From assembly GCF_014646815.1 (NCBI RefSeq), contig NZ_BMNZ01000003.1:310001-374000 (forward strand): DNA of 64,000 nt, given 5' to 3'. Each line of letters opens with the position of its first letter. Positions within the stretch are counted from its first letter, which is position 1. The DNA is from Terrabacter tumescens. Lineage in GTDB: Bacteria > Actinomycetota > Actinomycetes > Actinomycetales > Dermatophilaceae. The position numbers were made by a program, and so were the translations under genes. The notes under the pieces are model-generated. The model was not told where the DNA came from. It was given only the letters and a program-made list of their open reading frames with translations, and ran no database searches. Of the stretch, positions 42,611-51,747 are shown in pieces.

Positions 42611-43168
42611 GTGGTCGACGAAGCCTCCGGGTCCCGATCCGAACCGAACTCTCCCGACGTCGTGATCGTCATGGGAGTGTCCGGGAGCGGCAAGTCCACT
42701 CTCGCCAAGGGCATCTCCACCGTCACGGGTTGGGAGTTCGCCGAGGGCGACGCCTTCCACTCAGAGGCCAACGTCGCGAAGATGCGCAACGGCGAGGCGC
42801 TGACTGACGAGGACCGCTGGCCCTGGCTCGAATCCATCGGTAGCTGGATCAGTGCCAAGGAGGCCGCGGGCGAGTCGGCCGTCGTGACGTGCTCCGCCCT
42901 ACGACGCGTCTACCGAGACCTGCTCCGGCGCGACCGGCCGCGCGTCCGGTTCCTGCACGTCACCGCAGCGCCGGACGTGATCCGGGACCGGATGGAGCAC
43001 CGGCCCGGGCACTACATGCCTGCGTCACTGCTGCCCAGTCAGATCGCCACGCTCGAGCCGCTGGCTGACGACGAACCGGGTATCTCTGTCTCGAACGAGG
43101 GCACCGCCGCCCAGGTGCTCGATCGCGCACTGACCGCCCTCGGTCTGCGAAAGGAAGTTCAGCCATGA
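42611..43168 (+). CDS. gntK: Gluconokinase
   Basis: This 185-aa P-loop kinase phosphorylates gluconate to 6-phosphogluconate. Walker A GVSGSGKST is at residues 22-30; WEFAEGDAFHSEANVAKM, DRWPWLESIGSW, VVTCSALRRVYRDLLR and HRPGHYMPASLLPSQ are all characteristic of GntK/IdnK. The GTG at 42611 fits TAGTTT 6 nt upstream and a leaderless message. The stop overlaps the gntP start (ATGA), so kinase and permease are made together. No GntR-type regulator is adjacent. Confidence 0.94.
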   Translation: MVDEASGSRSEPNSPDVVIVMGVSGSGKSTLAKGISTVTGWEFAEGDAFHSEANVAKMRNGEALTDEDRWPWLESIGSWISAKEAAGESAVVTCSALRRVYRDLLRRDRPRVRFLHVTAAPDVIRDRMEHRPGHYMPASLLPSQIATLEPLADDEPGISVSNEGTAAQVLDRALTALGLRKEVQP

Positions 43169-44769
43169 TCGTGCACCCCGCTCTCACGGCCGTGACCTCT
43201 CTGCCGAGGCTGCCAGCGGCGCCGCCCGACATCCCGTACGCCGGTGACGGGCAGCTGGTAGCTGCGTGCATCCTCGGCATCCTCGCCGTCGTCCTCCTCA
43301 TCACCCTGGGAAAGGTCCATCCGTTCCTGTCGCTCATGCTCGGCTCGGCCGTGCTGGGAGCCGTGGCCACCATGCCACCCGGGGACATCGTGGCGAGCTT
43401 CCTCGACGGGTTCGGAAGCACGTCCGGATCGGTCGGCGTCCTCATCGCTCTGGGCGCCATGATCGGGAAGCTGCTCGAGGATTCCGGCGGCGCCAACCGC
43501 ATCGTGTCGACGATGGTCGGGAGCGTGGGTCCCGGACGCCTGCCGTGGGTCATGGCGCTGATCGCAGCCATCCTCGGCCTCCCGTTGTTCTTCGAGGTCG
43601 GGGTCGTGCTGCTGGTCCCGGTCATCCTGCTGGTGGCCAGGCGCACGGGGCTGTCCCTGATGAAGCTCGGCATCCCGGCGCTCGCCGGACTCTCGGTCCT
43701 GCACGGTCTCGTGCCCCCGCACCCGGGTCCCTTGACCGCGATCGGCCTGCTCAACGCAGACCTCGGACGGACCCTGCTCTACGGCATCATCATCGCCATC
43801 CCGACGGTCGTCGTCGCGGGGCCGGTGCTCGCGCACTACGTGGATCGGTGGGTTCCCAAGTTCGTCGACGCCGACTCTCGCGTCCTCGTGCCGGTGGGCA
43901 GCGGCGGGAGCGGCGCAGACGGCGCCAGCCGTGCGCAGGCGGCCGAACGAGGCGGGGCGAACCGAGGCGGCCGCGGAGGCGTCGGTGTCCCGGACGGGCC
44001 GGCCCCGGGGAACGAGGGCGCCACTCCCTCCGACCGCGGCCGGGGGGGTGCGGTGGCCGGGTTCGACGACCTCGAGGCGCCACTGGATCCCGGCCGCCGA
44101 AGGGTGTCCTTCGCCGCCGCGATCGTCGGGATCACGCTGCCCGTGGTGCTCATGCTCATCGACGCCATCGCCAAGCTGCTCGTCACGGACAAGAAGAGCG
44201 GCGTCCGCACCGTCATCGACTTCTTCGGCACCCCGACCGTGGCCCTGCTCATCGCGGTCCTGTTCTGCTACATCGTGCTCGGGCTCGGATCCGGCATGAA
44301 GAAGGACCAGGTCAGCGCCTCCGTCGGCGCAAGCCTGCCACCGATCGCCGCCATCATCCTCATCGTCGCGGCCGGCGGCGGCTTCAAGCAGACGCTCATC
44401 GACGCCGGCGTCGGCAACGTCATCAAGGACTGGGCCACGGGCGTCAACATCTCGGTCCTGCTGCTCGGCTGGCTCGTGGCCGTGCTGATCCGGCTGGGCA
44501 CCGGTTCGGCGACGGTCGCGACCATCACCGCGGCCGGCATCGTCGGCCCCCTGGCGGCCACGCTCACCACGAGCCACCTGGCCCTGCTCGTGCTCGCGAT
44601 CGGCTGCGGGTCCCTCTTCTTCAGCCACGTCAACGACGCGGGGTTCTGGCTGGTGAAGGAGTACTTCGGCCTCACGGTCGGGGAGACGATCAAGTCGTGG
44701 TCGGTGATGGAGACCGTCATCTCCGTCTTCGGCTTCGCGCTCGTCATGCTGCTGAGCCTCGTCGTCTGA
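43165..44769 (+). CDS. gntP: Gluconate permease, GntP family
   Basis: This 534-aa permease has about twelve helices and imports gluconate with protons for the coupled kinase. GntP features include LIALGAMIGKLLEDSGGANRI, GLPLFFEVGVVLLVPV, LVPPHPGPLTAI, RLGTGSATVATITAAGIVGP and SHVNDAGFW. Residues about 236-313 form a hydrophilic Gly/Arg-rich insertion between membrane halves that is longer than in E. coli GntP and of low complexity. It overlaps gntK by ATGA and is convergent with ychF. Confidence 0.93.
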   Translation: MIVHPALTAVTSLPRLPAAPPDIPYAGDGQLVAACILGILAVVLLITLGKVHPFLSLMLGSAVLGAVATMPPGDIVASFLDGFGSTSGSVGVLIALGAMIGKLLEDSGGANRIVSTMVGSVGPGRLPWVMALIAAILGLPLFFEVGVVLLVPVILLVARRTGLSLMKLGIPALAGLSVLHGLVPPHPGPLTAIGLLNADLGRTLLYGIIIAIPTVVVAGPVLAHYVDRWVPKFVDADSRVLVPVGSGGSGADGASRAQAAERGGANRGGRGGVGVPDGPAPGNEGATPSDRGRGGAVAGFDDLEAPLDPGRRRVSFAAAIVGITLPVVLMLIDAIAKLLVTDKKSGVRTVIDFFGTPTVALLIAVLFCYIVLGLGSGMKKDQVSASVGASLPPIAAIILIVAAGGGFKQTLIDAGVGNVIKDWATGVNISVLLLGWLVAVLIRLGTGSATVATITAAGIVGPLAATLTTSHLALLVLAIGCGSLFFSHVNDAGFWLVKEYFGLTVGETIKSWSVMETVISVFGFALVMLLSLVV

Positions 44770-44820
44770 CTGCGGGAACTGAGGCGCCTCGACTCCCCGA
44801 CACCGGGAGGCAAGCGCGCG

Positions 44821-45906
44821 TCACACGTTGAAGCGGAACTCCACGACGTCGCCGTCGGCCATGACGTAGTCCTTGCCCTCGATGCGCACCTTGCCGGCGG
44901 CCTTGGCAGCATTCATGTTCCCGGCCGCTACGAGGTCGTCGAAGCTGACGACCTCGGCCTTGATGAAGCCGCGCTGGAAGTCGGTGTGGATGACGCCGGC
45001 GGCCATCGGGGCGGTCCAGCCCTTGCCGATGGTCCAGGCGCGCGACTCCTTGGGGCCGGCCGTGAGGTAGGTCTGCAGGCCGAGGGTGTGGAAGCCGGTG
45101 CGGGCCAGCTGGTCGAGGCCCGACTCCTCGGCGCCGAAGCTCTGGAGCAGCTCGAGCGCCTCGTCGGGCTCCATCTCCATGAGGTCCATCTCGAGCTTGG
45201 CGTTGAGGAAGACCGCGTCGGCCGGAGCGGCGAGCTCGCGCAGCGACGCCTGCAGCTCGGTGTCGGGGAGCTGGTCCTCGTCGAGGTTGAAGACGTAGAT
45301 GAAGGGCTTGGTCGTCAGCAGGCCGAGCGACTTCGCCTCGGCCAGGTCGATCCCGGCGGCCGGCCCTGCGGCATACAGCGTGTGGCCCTCCTCGAGGACC
45401 TTCTGCGCGGCCTGGGCGAGCTCGAGGGTCGCCTTCTTGTCCTTGTTGATCCGCGCCTCCTTCTCGAGCCGGGGCACGGCCTTCTCGAGGGTCTGGAGGT
45501 CGGCGAGGATGAGCTCGGTGTGGATGGTCTCGATGTCGCTGGCCGGGCTGACCTTGCCGTCGACGTGCACGACGTCGCCGTCCTCGAAGGCGCGCACGAC
45601 CTGGCAGATCGCGTCGGCCTCACGGATGTTGGCGAGGAACTTGTTGCCGAGACCCTCCCCCTCCGAGGCGCCGCGGACGATGCCGGCGATGTCGACGAAG
45701 CTCACCGTGGCCGGGAGGATCTTCTCCGAGCCGAAGATCTCGGCGAGCGCGCCGAGCCGTGAGTCGGGCAGCGGGACGACGCCGACGTTGGGCTCGATCG
45801 TCGCGAACGGGTAGTTCGCGGCGAGCACGTTGTTCTTGGTCAGCGCGTTGAAGAGCGTCGACTTGCCGACGTTGGGGAGACCGACGATTCCGATGGTGAG
45901 TGCCAC
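44821..45906 (-). CDS. ychF: Redox-regulated ribosome-binding ATPase YchF
   Basis: This 361-aa Obg-family protein binds and hydrolyses ATP rather than GTP. Walker [10 protein letters not shown] is at residues 9-17; [22 protein letters not shown] is the switch region; the YchF-type NLDEDQL replaces the canonical G4 motif; and the TGS domain ends with [18 protein letters not shown]. The GTG at 45906 is the start, and TAAACT lies 9 nt upstream. In M. tuberculosis the homologue Rv1112 is also close to ispH and xseAB. Length is normal. Confidence 0.95.
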   Translation of the reverse strand: MALTIGIVGLPNVGKSTLFNALTKNNVLAANYPFATIEPNVGVVPLPDSRLGALAEIFGSEKILPATVSFVDIAGIVRGASEGEGLGNKFLANIREADAICQVVRAFEDGDVVHVDGKVSPASDIETIHTELILADLQTLEKAVPRLEKEARINKDKKATLELAQAAQKVLEEGHTLYAAGPAAGIDLAEAKSLGLLTTKPFIYVFNLDEDQLPDTELQASLRELAAPADAVFLNAKLEMDLMEMEPDEALELLQSFGAEESGLDQLARTGFHTLGLQTYLTAGPKESRAWTIGKGWTAPMAAGVIHTDFQRGFIKAEVVSFDDLVAAGNMNAAKAAGKVRIEGKDYVMADGDVVEFRFNV

Positions 45907-45973
45907 GAGGACAAGAGTTTAGTGGCGATCGGGCGCGCTCCCGACCACGAGGGCGTATGCCGTGCCGCCGGGC

Positions 45974-46510
45974 TCACGTCAGCGTCCACTCCCAGCCGGG
46001 CTGCCAGTCGAACGGCGCGGTGACGAGCTGCTCCAACGGCGTGCCGTCGAGGAGGTGCTGCAGGGCCCAGCGGTTGGCCGAGTGGGCGATGACGAGCACC
46101 CGCTCGCCGTCGTGGTCGCGGCGCACGTCGTCCAGGAACCCGGCGGTCGACTCGACGACGTCGCGGTAGCTCTGTCCGCCCGGGAAGGGCGTGTCGACAT
46201 GGGCGAGGCGCACGGGGTGGAGCTGTGTCACCGGGGCGCCGTTGAGGCGGCCGTAGTCGCACTCGCGCAGGCGCGGGTCGAGACGCAACGGGACGAAGCC
46301 CGTGCCGAAGGCGATAACCGCCGTGTCGACCGCCCGCCGCAGGTCCGAGGCGTACACCGCTGCGAGCGCCTCGCCCCGTCGTCGTTCGCCGAGCTCGGCG
46401 GCCTGGACGCGCCCCTGCTCGGAGAGTCGCCCCGGCAGCCAGCCGGTCGCGATGCCGGCCTCGTTGTCCTCGGTGACCGAGTGGGTCTCGTAGACGAGGT
46501 GGACGGTCAC
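45974..46510 (-). CDS. Histidine phosphatase superfamily protein with ETH in place of RHG
   Basis: This 178-aa protein has a phosphoglycerate-mutase-like fold: LVYETHSVTEDNEAGIATGW (residues 5-24), GRLSEQGRVQAAELGERR, YASDLRRAVDTA, ECDYGRLNG and VIAHSANRW. The signature motif reads ETH, so the catalytic His10 is kept but the preceding Arg is replaced by Thr with a Glu before it. I recall this ETHS-DNE variant in other bacteria, so it is a subfamily rather than decay; its substrate is unknown. It lies 7 bp after the thioesterase gene and is probably in an operon with it. Confidence 0.82.
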   Translation of the reverse strand: MTVHLVYETHSVTEDNEAGIATGWLPGRLSEQGRVQAAELGERRRGEALAAVYASDLRRAVDTAVIAFGTGFVPLRLDPRLRECDYGRLNGAPVTQLHPVRLAHVDTPFPGGQSYRDVVESTAGFLDDVRRDHDGERVLVIAHSANRWALQHLLDGTPLEQLVTAPFDWQPGWEWTLT

Positions 46511-46517
46511 GACGGCC

Positions 46518-47357
46518 TCAGCCCGGCATGCGCACGCCGCAGAGCTGGCGCGACTGGGCCACGAGGTTGCCGGCGGAGTCCCAGATCATGGCGTCCTCCT
46601 CCATCATCCCGCCGCCGAGGGTGTCGCTGCCGAGCGTGACCTGCAGCCAGCCCGGCTCGGGGCGGCGGCGCACGTGACCGGTGAACTCGAGTGTCGGCGT
46701 CCAGCCGAAGAGACCGAGGTCGAAGGCGACCGGAGGCAGCGCGTCGAGCGCCATCATCAGCATCGTCGTGTCCGGCTCGCGGCCGTCCCGCAGCCGCAGC
46801 CAGCCCCGCATGACGCCCTGCATCGACGGTTTGCCCATCGCCCAGCCGGCGGTGCTCGGGTCGAGGCGCAGGTCGAGCCGCTCGAGGAACTTGGCGTTGG
46901 CGAGGAAGTCGGGCGGCGCCTGCTCGGCCGACACGCACTGCTCGGGCGGCGGCATCGAGGGCGGGCTCGCCTGGCGCTGCACGTCGAGGTCGGTGAGGTT
47001 GCCGAACGAGCCGATGGCGCGCATGCGCTCGACGGGCTGCCCGTCGTCGCCCGCCTGGTGGATGGTCATCTGCCCCGTCGAGAGCTTGCGACCGCAGCGC
47101 ATCACCTCGGTCGTGACGGTGAACGGGCCGGGCTGCGACGCCGTCATGAAGTACGCGGAGAGCACGACCGGGTCGACGTGCTCGGTCGTCTCGTCGGGGT
47201 CGCCCGCGAGGTGCTCGCCGAGGGCGCGCAGGGCCGTCGTCATGACCAGGCCGCCGTTGACGGCGTTGCCGATCATCCACTCCTCGTGGAAGGTGCCGTG
47301 CCGCTGCGTCTGGTCGTCGCCGGCCTCGAGCCGGGTCGCGTCGTCGTACTCGCTCAC
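46518..47357 (-). CDS. Acyl-CoA thioesterase-like double hotdog protein
   Basis: This 279-aa protein resembles the TesB/4HBT_3 double-hotdog family: HEEWMIGNAVNGGLVMTTAL (N-terminal hotdog), VLSAYFMTASQPGPFTVTTEVM, and a C-terminal hotdog with TLEFTGHVRRRPEPGWLQVTLGSDTLGGG split by EEDAMIWDSAGNLVAQSRQL. The final segment, with its Asp and the Gln-Ser-Arg, is typical of TesB-type thioesterases. Acyl preference cannot be predicted. The start is a GTG at 47357 preceded by a weak -10-like TACACC. It leads the two-gene operon with the histidine phosphatase gene and diverges from rmuC. Confidence 0.82.
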   Translation of the reverse strand: MSEYDDATRLEAGDDQTQRHGTFHEEWMIGNAVNGGLVMTTALRALGEHLAGDPDETTEHVDPVVLSAYFMTASQPGPFTVTTEVMRCGRKLSTGQMTIHQAGDDGQPVERMRAIGSFGNLTDLDVQRQASPPSMPPPEQCVSAEQAPPDFLANAKFLERLDLRLDPSTAGWAMGKPSMQGVMRGWLRLRDGREPDTTMLMMALDALPPVAFDLGLFGWTPTLEFTGHVRRRPEPGWLQVTLGSDTLGGGMMEEDAMIWDSAGNLVAQSRQLCGVRMPG

Positions 47358-47463
47358 GGACTAGGTGTAACAGACCCGCCCGACGCCCCGACTCCGTGGT
47401 CGTATGCCGTGTGGCCGGGTGTCGCGCGCCGGCGGTGTCGGCGGCGTCTGGGACGGTGCTGCC

Positions 47464-48687
47464 ATGGACCTCACCGCTCTGCTCGTCGGGCTCGTCATCG
47501 GCGCACTGGTCGGCGGGCTGCTCGCGTGGCTCTCGGCCCGCTCCAGCCTGCTCGCCCGCTCCGCCGGGGCCGAGGCCGAGCGCGACGTGCTGCGCGAGCG
47601 GGTCAGCGACCTCGAGGCGGCACGCGACGTCGACGACACGACCGCGACGCTGCTCGCGCCCCTGCGCGACACCATCGGCCGGGTCGAGCGCCAGGTCGGC
47701 GCGCTCGAGCGCGACCGGTCGCTCCAGTTCGGCCAGCTGGGCGAGCGCCTCACCGAGGTGAGCCGGTCCACCGAGTCACTGCGCTCGGAGACCGCGACCC
47801 TCGCGACCGCCCTCAACGCCTCGACCGTCCGTGGCGCCTGGGGCGAGGTGCAGCTGCGCCGCGTGCTCGAGCTCTCCGGCCTCATCGCGCGCTGCGACTT
47901 CGACGAGCAGGTCACGAGCGTCAGCCGGCACGGCGCGACCGTGCGACCCGACGCCGTCGTCAACCTCCCGGGGTCGCGCCACGTCGTCGTCGACTCCAAG
48001 GCGCCGATGGCGCACTTCCTCCAGGCGCACGGCGAGACCGTGTCCGAGGTCGAGCGGGCCGAGCTGCTCGCCGCGCACGCGACCGCGCTGCGTCGGCACG
48101 TCGAGGGACTGGCGGCCAAGGCGTACTGGACGGCGTTCACCCGCTCCCCCGAGGTCGTCATCTGCTTCGTCCCCGGCGAGGCGATCCTCGCGACGGCGCT
48201 CGCCGACGACCCCGGCCTCTACGAGCACGCCCTGTCGCGCAAGGTCGTCCTGGCCTCCCCGGGCACCCTCTTCGCCGTCCTGCGCACCATCGGGGCCATC
48301 TGGCAGCAGGACGCGATCGAGCAGAACGCCCGCGAGCTGCTCGCCATCGGTCAGGACCTCTACGCCCGTCTGACGACCCTCGGCGGCCACGTCACGACGA
48401 TGGGCCAGTCGCTCTCGCGGTCCGTAGAGCAGTACAACAAGTTCGTCGGCACGCTCGAGTCGCGCGTTCTCGTCACGGCCCGCCGCATGCACGAGCTGCA
48501 CCTGACGAGCGAGCGTCCGCCGTCGCTGACTCCCCTGGAGGTCGCGCCCCGCTCGCTCAGCGCGGCCGAGCTGACCGACGACCTCGGCCGCTCGGCGCGC
48601 GACGACGCGTTCCTCGACCAGGTCATGGGGTCCGGGCGACACCAGGGCCTCCCCGCCGCCGGCACCGCCGACGGCACGGCTGGATGA
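47464..48687 (+). CDS. rmuC: DNA recombination protein RmuC
   Basis: This 407-aa protein has an N-terminal membrane helix (residues about 4-24), a coiled coil (about 35-125) and the RmuC nuclease-like core with VRGAWGEVQLRRVLELSGL, VRPDAVVNLPGSRHVVVDSKAPM (Asp and the catalytic-like DSK) and FVPGEAILATAL. RmuC limits recombination at inverted repeats; its fold resembles PD-(D/E)XK nucleases. The ATG at 47464 places the helix normally. It diverges from the thioesterase gene across a spacer carrying a CGTATGCCGTGTGG copy of the enriched word (47401-47414). Confidence 0.92.
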   Translation: MDLTALLVGLVIGALVGGLLAWLSARSSLLARSAGAEAERDVLRERVSDLEAARDVDDTTATLLAPLRDTIGRVERQVGALERDRSLQFGQLGERLTEVSRSTESLRSETATLATALNASTVRGAWGEVQLRRVLELSGLIARCDFDEQVTSVSRHGATVRPDAVVNLPGSRHVVVDSKAPMAHFLQAHGETVSEVERAELLAAHATALRRHVEGLAAKAYWTAFTRSPEVVICFVPGEAILATALADDPGLYEHALSRKVVLASPGTLFAVLRTIGAIWQQDAIEQNARELLAIGQDLYARLTTLGGHVTTMGQSLSRSVEQYNKFVGTLESRVLVTARRMHELHLTSERPPSLTPLEVAPRSLSAAELTDDLGRSARDDAFLDQVMGSGRHQGLPAAGTADGTAG

Positions 48688-48741
48688 GTCGCCCTCGAGC
48701 ACGCCTGCGCCACAGCAGGTTTCGCCGTCTCGAGCGTGCGC

Positions 48742-48752
48742 CCGATTTGTCC
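48742..48752 (-). promoter_or_regulatory. 11-bp word shared upstream of both VWA paralogs, copy 1
   Basis: CCGATTTGTCC is the exact reverse complement of GGACAAATCGG at 56291-56301, upstream of the second VWA gene. It lies 58 bp before the GTG of the first VWA gene. Confidence 0.5.
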
Positions 48753-48810
48753 CGATAGTGGACACCTGATAGGGCGCCGCGCACAATACGCGCGTGGGAT
48801 CGGGTAGATC

Positions 48811-50514
48811 GTGACGGGGCCGGGGGGCACCAGTCCAGAGGACTCCAGCGCGCCGAGGCGGCGCATCGGACCGTACGAGCAGAGCCTGCGCGAGTCGCGC
48901 GAGCGGGTCGAGGCGGCCGAGCGGGAGCGTGCCCGCCGTCGCCGTCGCACCCGTGTCGTCGCCGCCGTGGCGACGGTCGTCGTCGCCGCCGGAGTCGGCT
49001 ACGGGGCCTACCGCTACATCGGCCAGCGCGACGTGCCCACCTCGGTGCCCACGGTCGCGGCCCAGCCCACGTCGTGCGCCAAGCCCGTCAAGGTGCGGGT
49101 CGCCGTTGCACCCGCCATCGCGCCGGTCGTCGGCGCGGCCGCGACCGCCCTGGCCCAGCGCCCCGACGCCCCCTGCGCGGCCTTCACCATCGACTCCGAG
49201 GAGCCCTTCTCGGTCGCCGGCTCGCTGGCCGGCGCCGGGCGTCCCGACGCCTGGATCACCGACTCCTCTGTGTGGATCGGCCGCGCCAACGCCGTGTCCC
49301 GCTCGTCGCTCGCGCCGACGGAGCCGTTCGCCTCCACCCCGGTGGTCCTCGCGATGAAGGACGACGCCGCGTCGGCTCTCGGCACGCGCCTCGGCTGGGC
49401 GGACCTGCTCGGTGGCACCGTGCCGGTGCGCATCCCCGACCCGAACCGCTCCGCCATCGCCCGCAACGTCCTCGGCGTCGCCGCGGCCACGCTTCCCGTC
49501 CCGCGGATGCGTTCGCTCGTCACGTCCTCCGCGCCCACCGCCGGCGGCGGCGTCACGTTGGACGGTCTCGCACAGGCACGCTCCGGCGCGGCCGTCGTGT
49601 CGCAGGCGCAGCTCGTCGCCTGGAACGCCGCGCACCCCGAGGAGCAGCTCTCGGCCGTCGCGGCGTCGGAGGGCGCGCCACCGCTGGAGTACTCCCTCGT
49701 CCCCCTCACCACCGACGACGCCAAGGCGGGTCTCGTCAAGGCCCTGGGCGCCTACCTCACGTCCTCCGCCACCCAGAAGCTGCTGCAGGACAGCGGGTTC
49801 CGCACCGCGTCCGGTGACCCGAAGGACCCGTCACCCCTCTACGGCGAGATCCGCGACGCCGCCGCGCCGAGCTCCGCGACCCTCGCCGGGGTCTTCTCGC
49901 TGTGGAACGCCTCGGCCCGCAAGACGCAGGCCCTGATCGCGGTCGACGTCTCCGGGTCGATGCTCGAGCGGACCGAGGGGGCGACCCGCCTCGCCGTCGT
50001 GCAGAAGTCGACGGTCCGCGCCCTCGCGGCTGTCTCGCCGACCGCCGTCGCCTCGCTGTGGATCTACTCCCTGCACGTGGGCAACCGCGCGGACGACTAC
50101 CGCCAGCTCACCGCCTACGCCGGCCTCGGCGTCGCGAAGAGCCTGACCGCGCTCGACTCCGCAGTCACCGGCCTGGACACGTACGTCGGCGGCGGAAGCG
50201 GGCTCTACGACACCATCGCCGCCGCCTACGACCGCGCGAAGTCCGCCTGGCGCCCCGGGTTCACGAACACCCTCGTCGTCGTCGCCGACGGCCCCAACGA
50301 GGACGACTACGGCCTGTCGCTCGACCTGCTGAAGAAGCGCCTCGCCGCTGCCAAGGACGCGAAGCGGCCGGTGCGCATCGTCGTCCTGGGCATCGGTGGT
50401 CGGGCCGACGCTGCCGCGATGCAGCAGGTCGTGTCCGTGACCGGTGGCCAGTACATCTCGACGCGGACCGTCGAGGAGCTCCAGCCGGCCCTGGCCAAGG
50501 CCCTCGGCGGCTGA
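48811..50514 (+). CDS. Membrane protein: substrate-binding-like domain fused to VWA domain (paralog 1)
   Basis: This 567-aa protein has a cytoplasmic tail with RIGPYEQSLRESRERVE (about 19-35), one membrane helix (about 49-68), an extracytoplasmic domain resembling bacterial solute-binding proteins (about 80-345; ALAPTEPFASTPVVLAM, VPVRIPDPNRSA) and a von Willebrand A domain (about 373-565). The MIDAS motif DVSGS (near 381) is intact; the later TDG-type motif reads VADGPNEDD. It is paralogous to the protein at 56417. Such proteins may gauge or bind a ligand or wall component outside the cell; no enzymatic activity is evident. It starts at a GTG without a clear ribosome-binding site. Confidence 0.8.
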   Translation: MTGPGGTSPEDSSAPRRRIGPYEQSLRESRERVEAAERERARRRRRTRVVAAVATVVVAAGVGYGAYRYIGQRDVPTSVPTVAAQPTSCAKPVKVRVAVAPAIAPVVGAAATALAQRPDAPCAAFTIDSEEPFSVAGSLAGAGRPDAWITDSSVWIGRANAVSRSSLAPTEPFASTPVVLAMKDDAASALGTRLGWADLLGGTVPVRIPDPNRSAIARNVLGVAAATLPVPRMRSLVTSSAPTAGGGVTLDGLAQARSGAAVVSQAQLVAWNAAHPEEQLSAVAASEGAPPLEYSLVPLTTDDAKAGLVKALGAYLTSSATQKLLQDSGFRTASGDPKDPSPLYGEIRDAAAPSSATLAGVFSLWNASARKTQALIAVDVSGSMLERTEGATRLAVVQKSTVRALAAVSPTAVASLWIYSLHVGNRADDYRQLTAYAGLGVAKSLTALDSAVTGLDTYVGGGSGLYDTIAAAYDRAKSAWRPGFTNTLVVVADGPNEDDYGLSLDLLKKRLAAAKDAKRPVRIVVLGIGGRADAAAMQQVVSVTGGQYISTRTVEELQPALAKALGG

Positions 50515-50591
50515 CGCAGGCGCCCAGTCGCAGTCCCTGCCGGTCCGTGCCGGCCCGGTGTCGACGTCCGTCGGGCGGTCCGGCGGACGGG

Positions 50592-51626
50592 TCAGTGCAG
50601 CGAGCCGGTGTCCTCGAAGGCCGCGTCGTGGCGCAGCGTGCCGGCGTCCTCGCCCTTGCGCGCCTTGAGGTCGCGGCGCAGCTCGTTGGGCAGCGAGAAG
50701 AGCAGGGACTCCTCGGCGGCGATGACGGCCTCGACCTCGCCGTAGCCGCGCTCGGCGAGCCAGGCGAGCACGTCGCGCACGAGGACCTCGGGGACGCTGG
50801 CGCCGGAGGTCACCCCGACCGTCGTGACGCCCTCGAGCCACGCCTCCTGGATCTCGTCGGCGAAGTCGACGAGGTGGCCGTCGCGGGCGCCGTGCTCGAT
50901 CGCGACCTCGACGAGCCGCACCGAGTTCGACGAGTTGCGCGACCCCACGACGATCATGAGGTCGGTGTCCTTGGCCATCTGCTTGACGGCGAGCTGACGG
51001 TTCTGGGTGGCGTAGCAGATGTCGTCGGAGGGCGGGCTCTGGAGGGCGGGGAACTTCTCCGTGAGGCGCGCGACCGTCTGCATCGTCTCGTCGACCGACA
51101 GCGTCGTCTGTGAGAGCCAGACGACCTTCTCGGGGTCGCGGACGGTGACGTTCTCGACGTCGTCGGGGCCGTCGACGAGCGTGATGTGCTCGGGCGCCTC
51201 GCCCGAGGTGCCCACGACCTCCTCGTGCCCCTCGTGGCCGATGAGCAGGATGTCGAAGTCGTCGTCGGCGAAGCGCACGGCCTCCCGGTGCACCTTCGTC
51301 ACGAGCGGGCACGTGGCGTCGATCGTCTTGAGGCTGCGGGCCTTCGCCTCCTCGTGGACCACGGGAGCCACCCCGTGGGCGGAGAAGATCACGGTGGCGC
51401 CCTCGGGCACCTCGTCCGTCTCGTCGACGAAGATCGCGCCGCGCTTCTCGAGGGTGGTGACGACGTGCTTGTTGTGCACGATCTGCTTGCGCACGTAGAC
51501 GGGCGGGCCGTAGAGCTCGAGCGCCTTCTCGACCGTCACGACGGCGCGGTCCACGCCGGCGCAGTAGCCCCGCGGCGCCGCGAGCAGGACCTTCTTGGCG
51601 GACGTCTGGTCGGCGGTGTCGCTCAT
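50592..51626 (-). CDS. ispH: 4-hydroxy-3-methylbut-2-enyl diphosphate reductase
   Basis: This 344-aa iron-sulfur enzyme makes isopentenyl and dimethylallyl diphosphate in the last step of the MEP pathway. The three cluster Cys are in [24 protein letters not shown] and [10 protein letters not shown]; the conserved [22 protein letters not shown] and [12 protein letters not shown] segments are present. The C-terminus has a short charged tail. The ATG at 51626 has TACGAT 6 nt upstream, suggesting a leaderless message. It diverges from xseA across 121 bp. Confidence 0.95.
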   Translation of the reverse strand: MSDTADQTSAKKVLLAAPRGYCAGVDRAVVTVEKALELYGPPVYVRKQIVHNKHVVTTLEKRGAIFVDETDEVPEGATVIFSAHGVAPVVHEEAKARSLKTIDATCPLVTKVHREAVRFADDDFDILLIGHEGHEEVVGTSGEAPEHITLVDGPDDVENVTVRDPEKVVWLSQTTLSVDETMQTVARLTEKFPALQSPPSDDICYATQNRQLAVKQMAKDTDLMIVVGSRNSSNSVRLVEVAIEHGARDGHLVDFADEIQEAWLEGVTTVGVTSGASVPEVLVRDVLAWLAERGYGEVEAVIAAEESLLFSLPNELRRDLKARKGEDAGTLRHDAAFEDTGSLH

Positions 51627-51632
51627 GCGCCC

Positions 51633-51638
51633 ATCGTA
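51633..51638 (-). promoter_or_regulatory. TACGAT -10 element, leaderless ispH
   Basis: On the minus strand TACGAT ends 6 nt before the ispH ATG. Confidence 0.5.
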
Positions 51639-51734
51639 CGGGGACCCCGTGCGCGAGCCCGATTCGCCCAGCGCGCGTCGACGGGGAGTCACCGCGCCGC
51701 CGCCGGGTGCACGCCACCGCCCGGACAACACCTC

Positions 51735-51740
51735 TAGGGT
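51735..51740 (+). promoter_or_regulatory. TAGGGT -10 element, leaderless xseA
   Basis: TAGGGT is followed by GGCGCGG and the GTG at 51748. The same TAGGGTGGCGC sequence precedes xseB. Confidence 0.55.
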
Positions 51741-51747
51741 GGCGCGG

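Noticed and set aside
48805-48810. TAGATC as a leaderless -10 for the first VWA gene
   Set aside because: It abuts the GTG directly, so transcription would begin inside the coding region; the real promoter is unclear.
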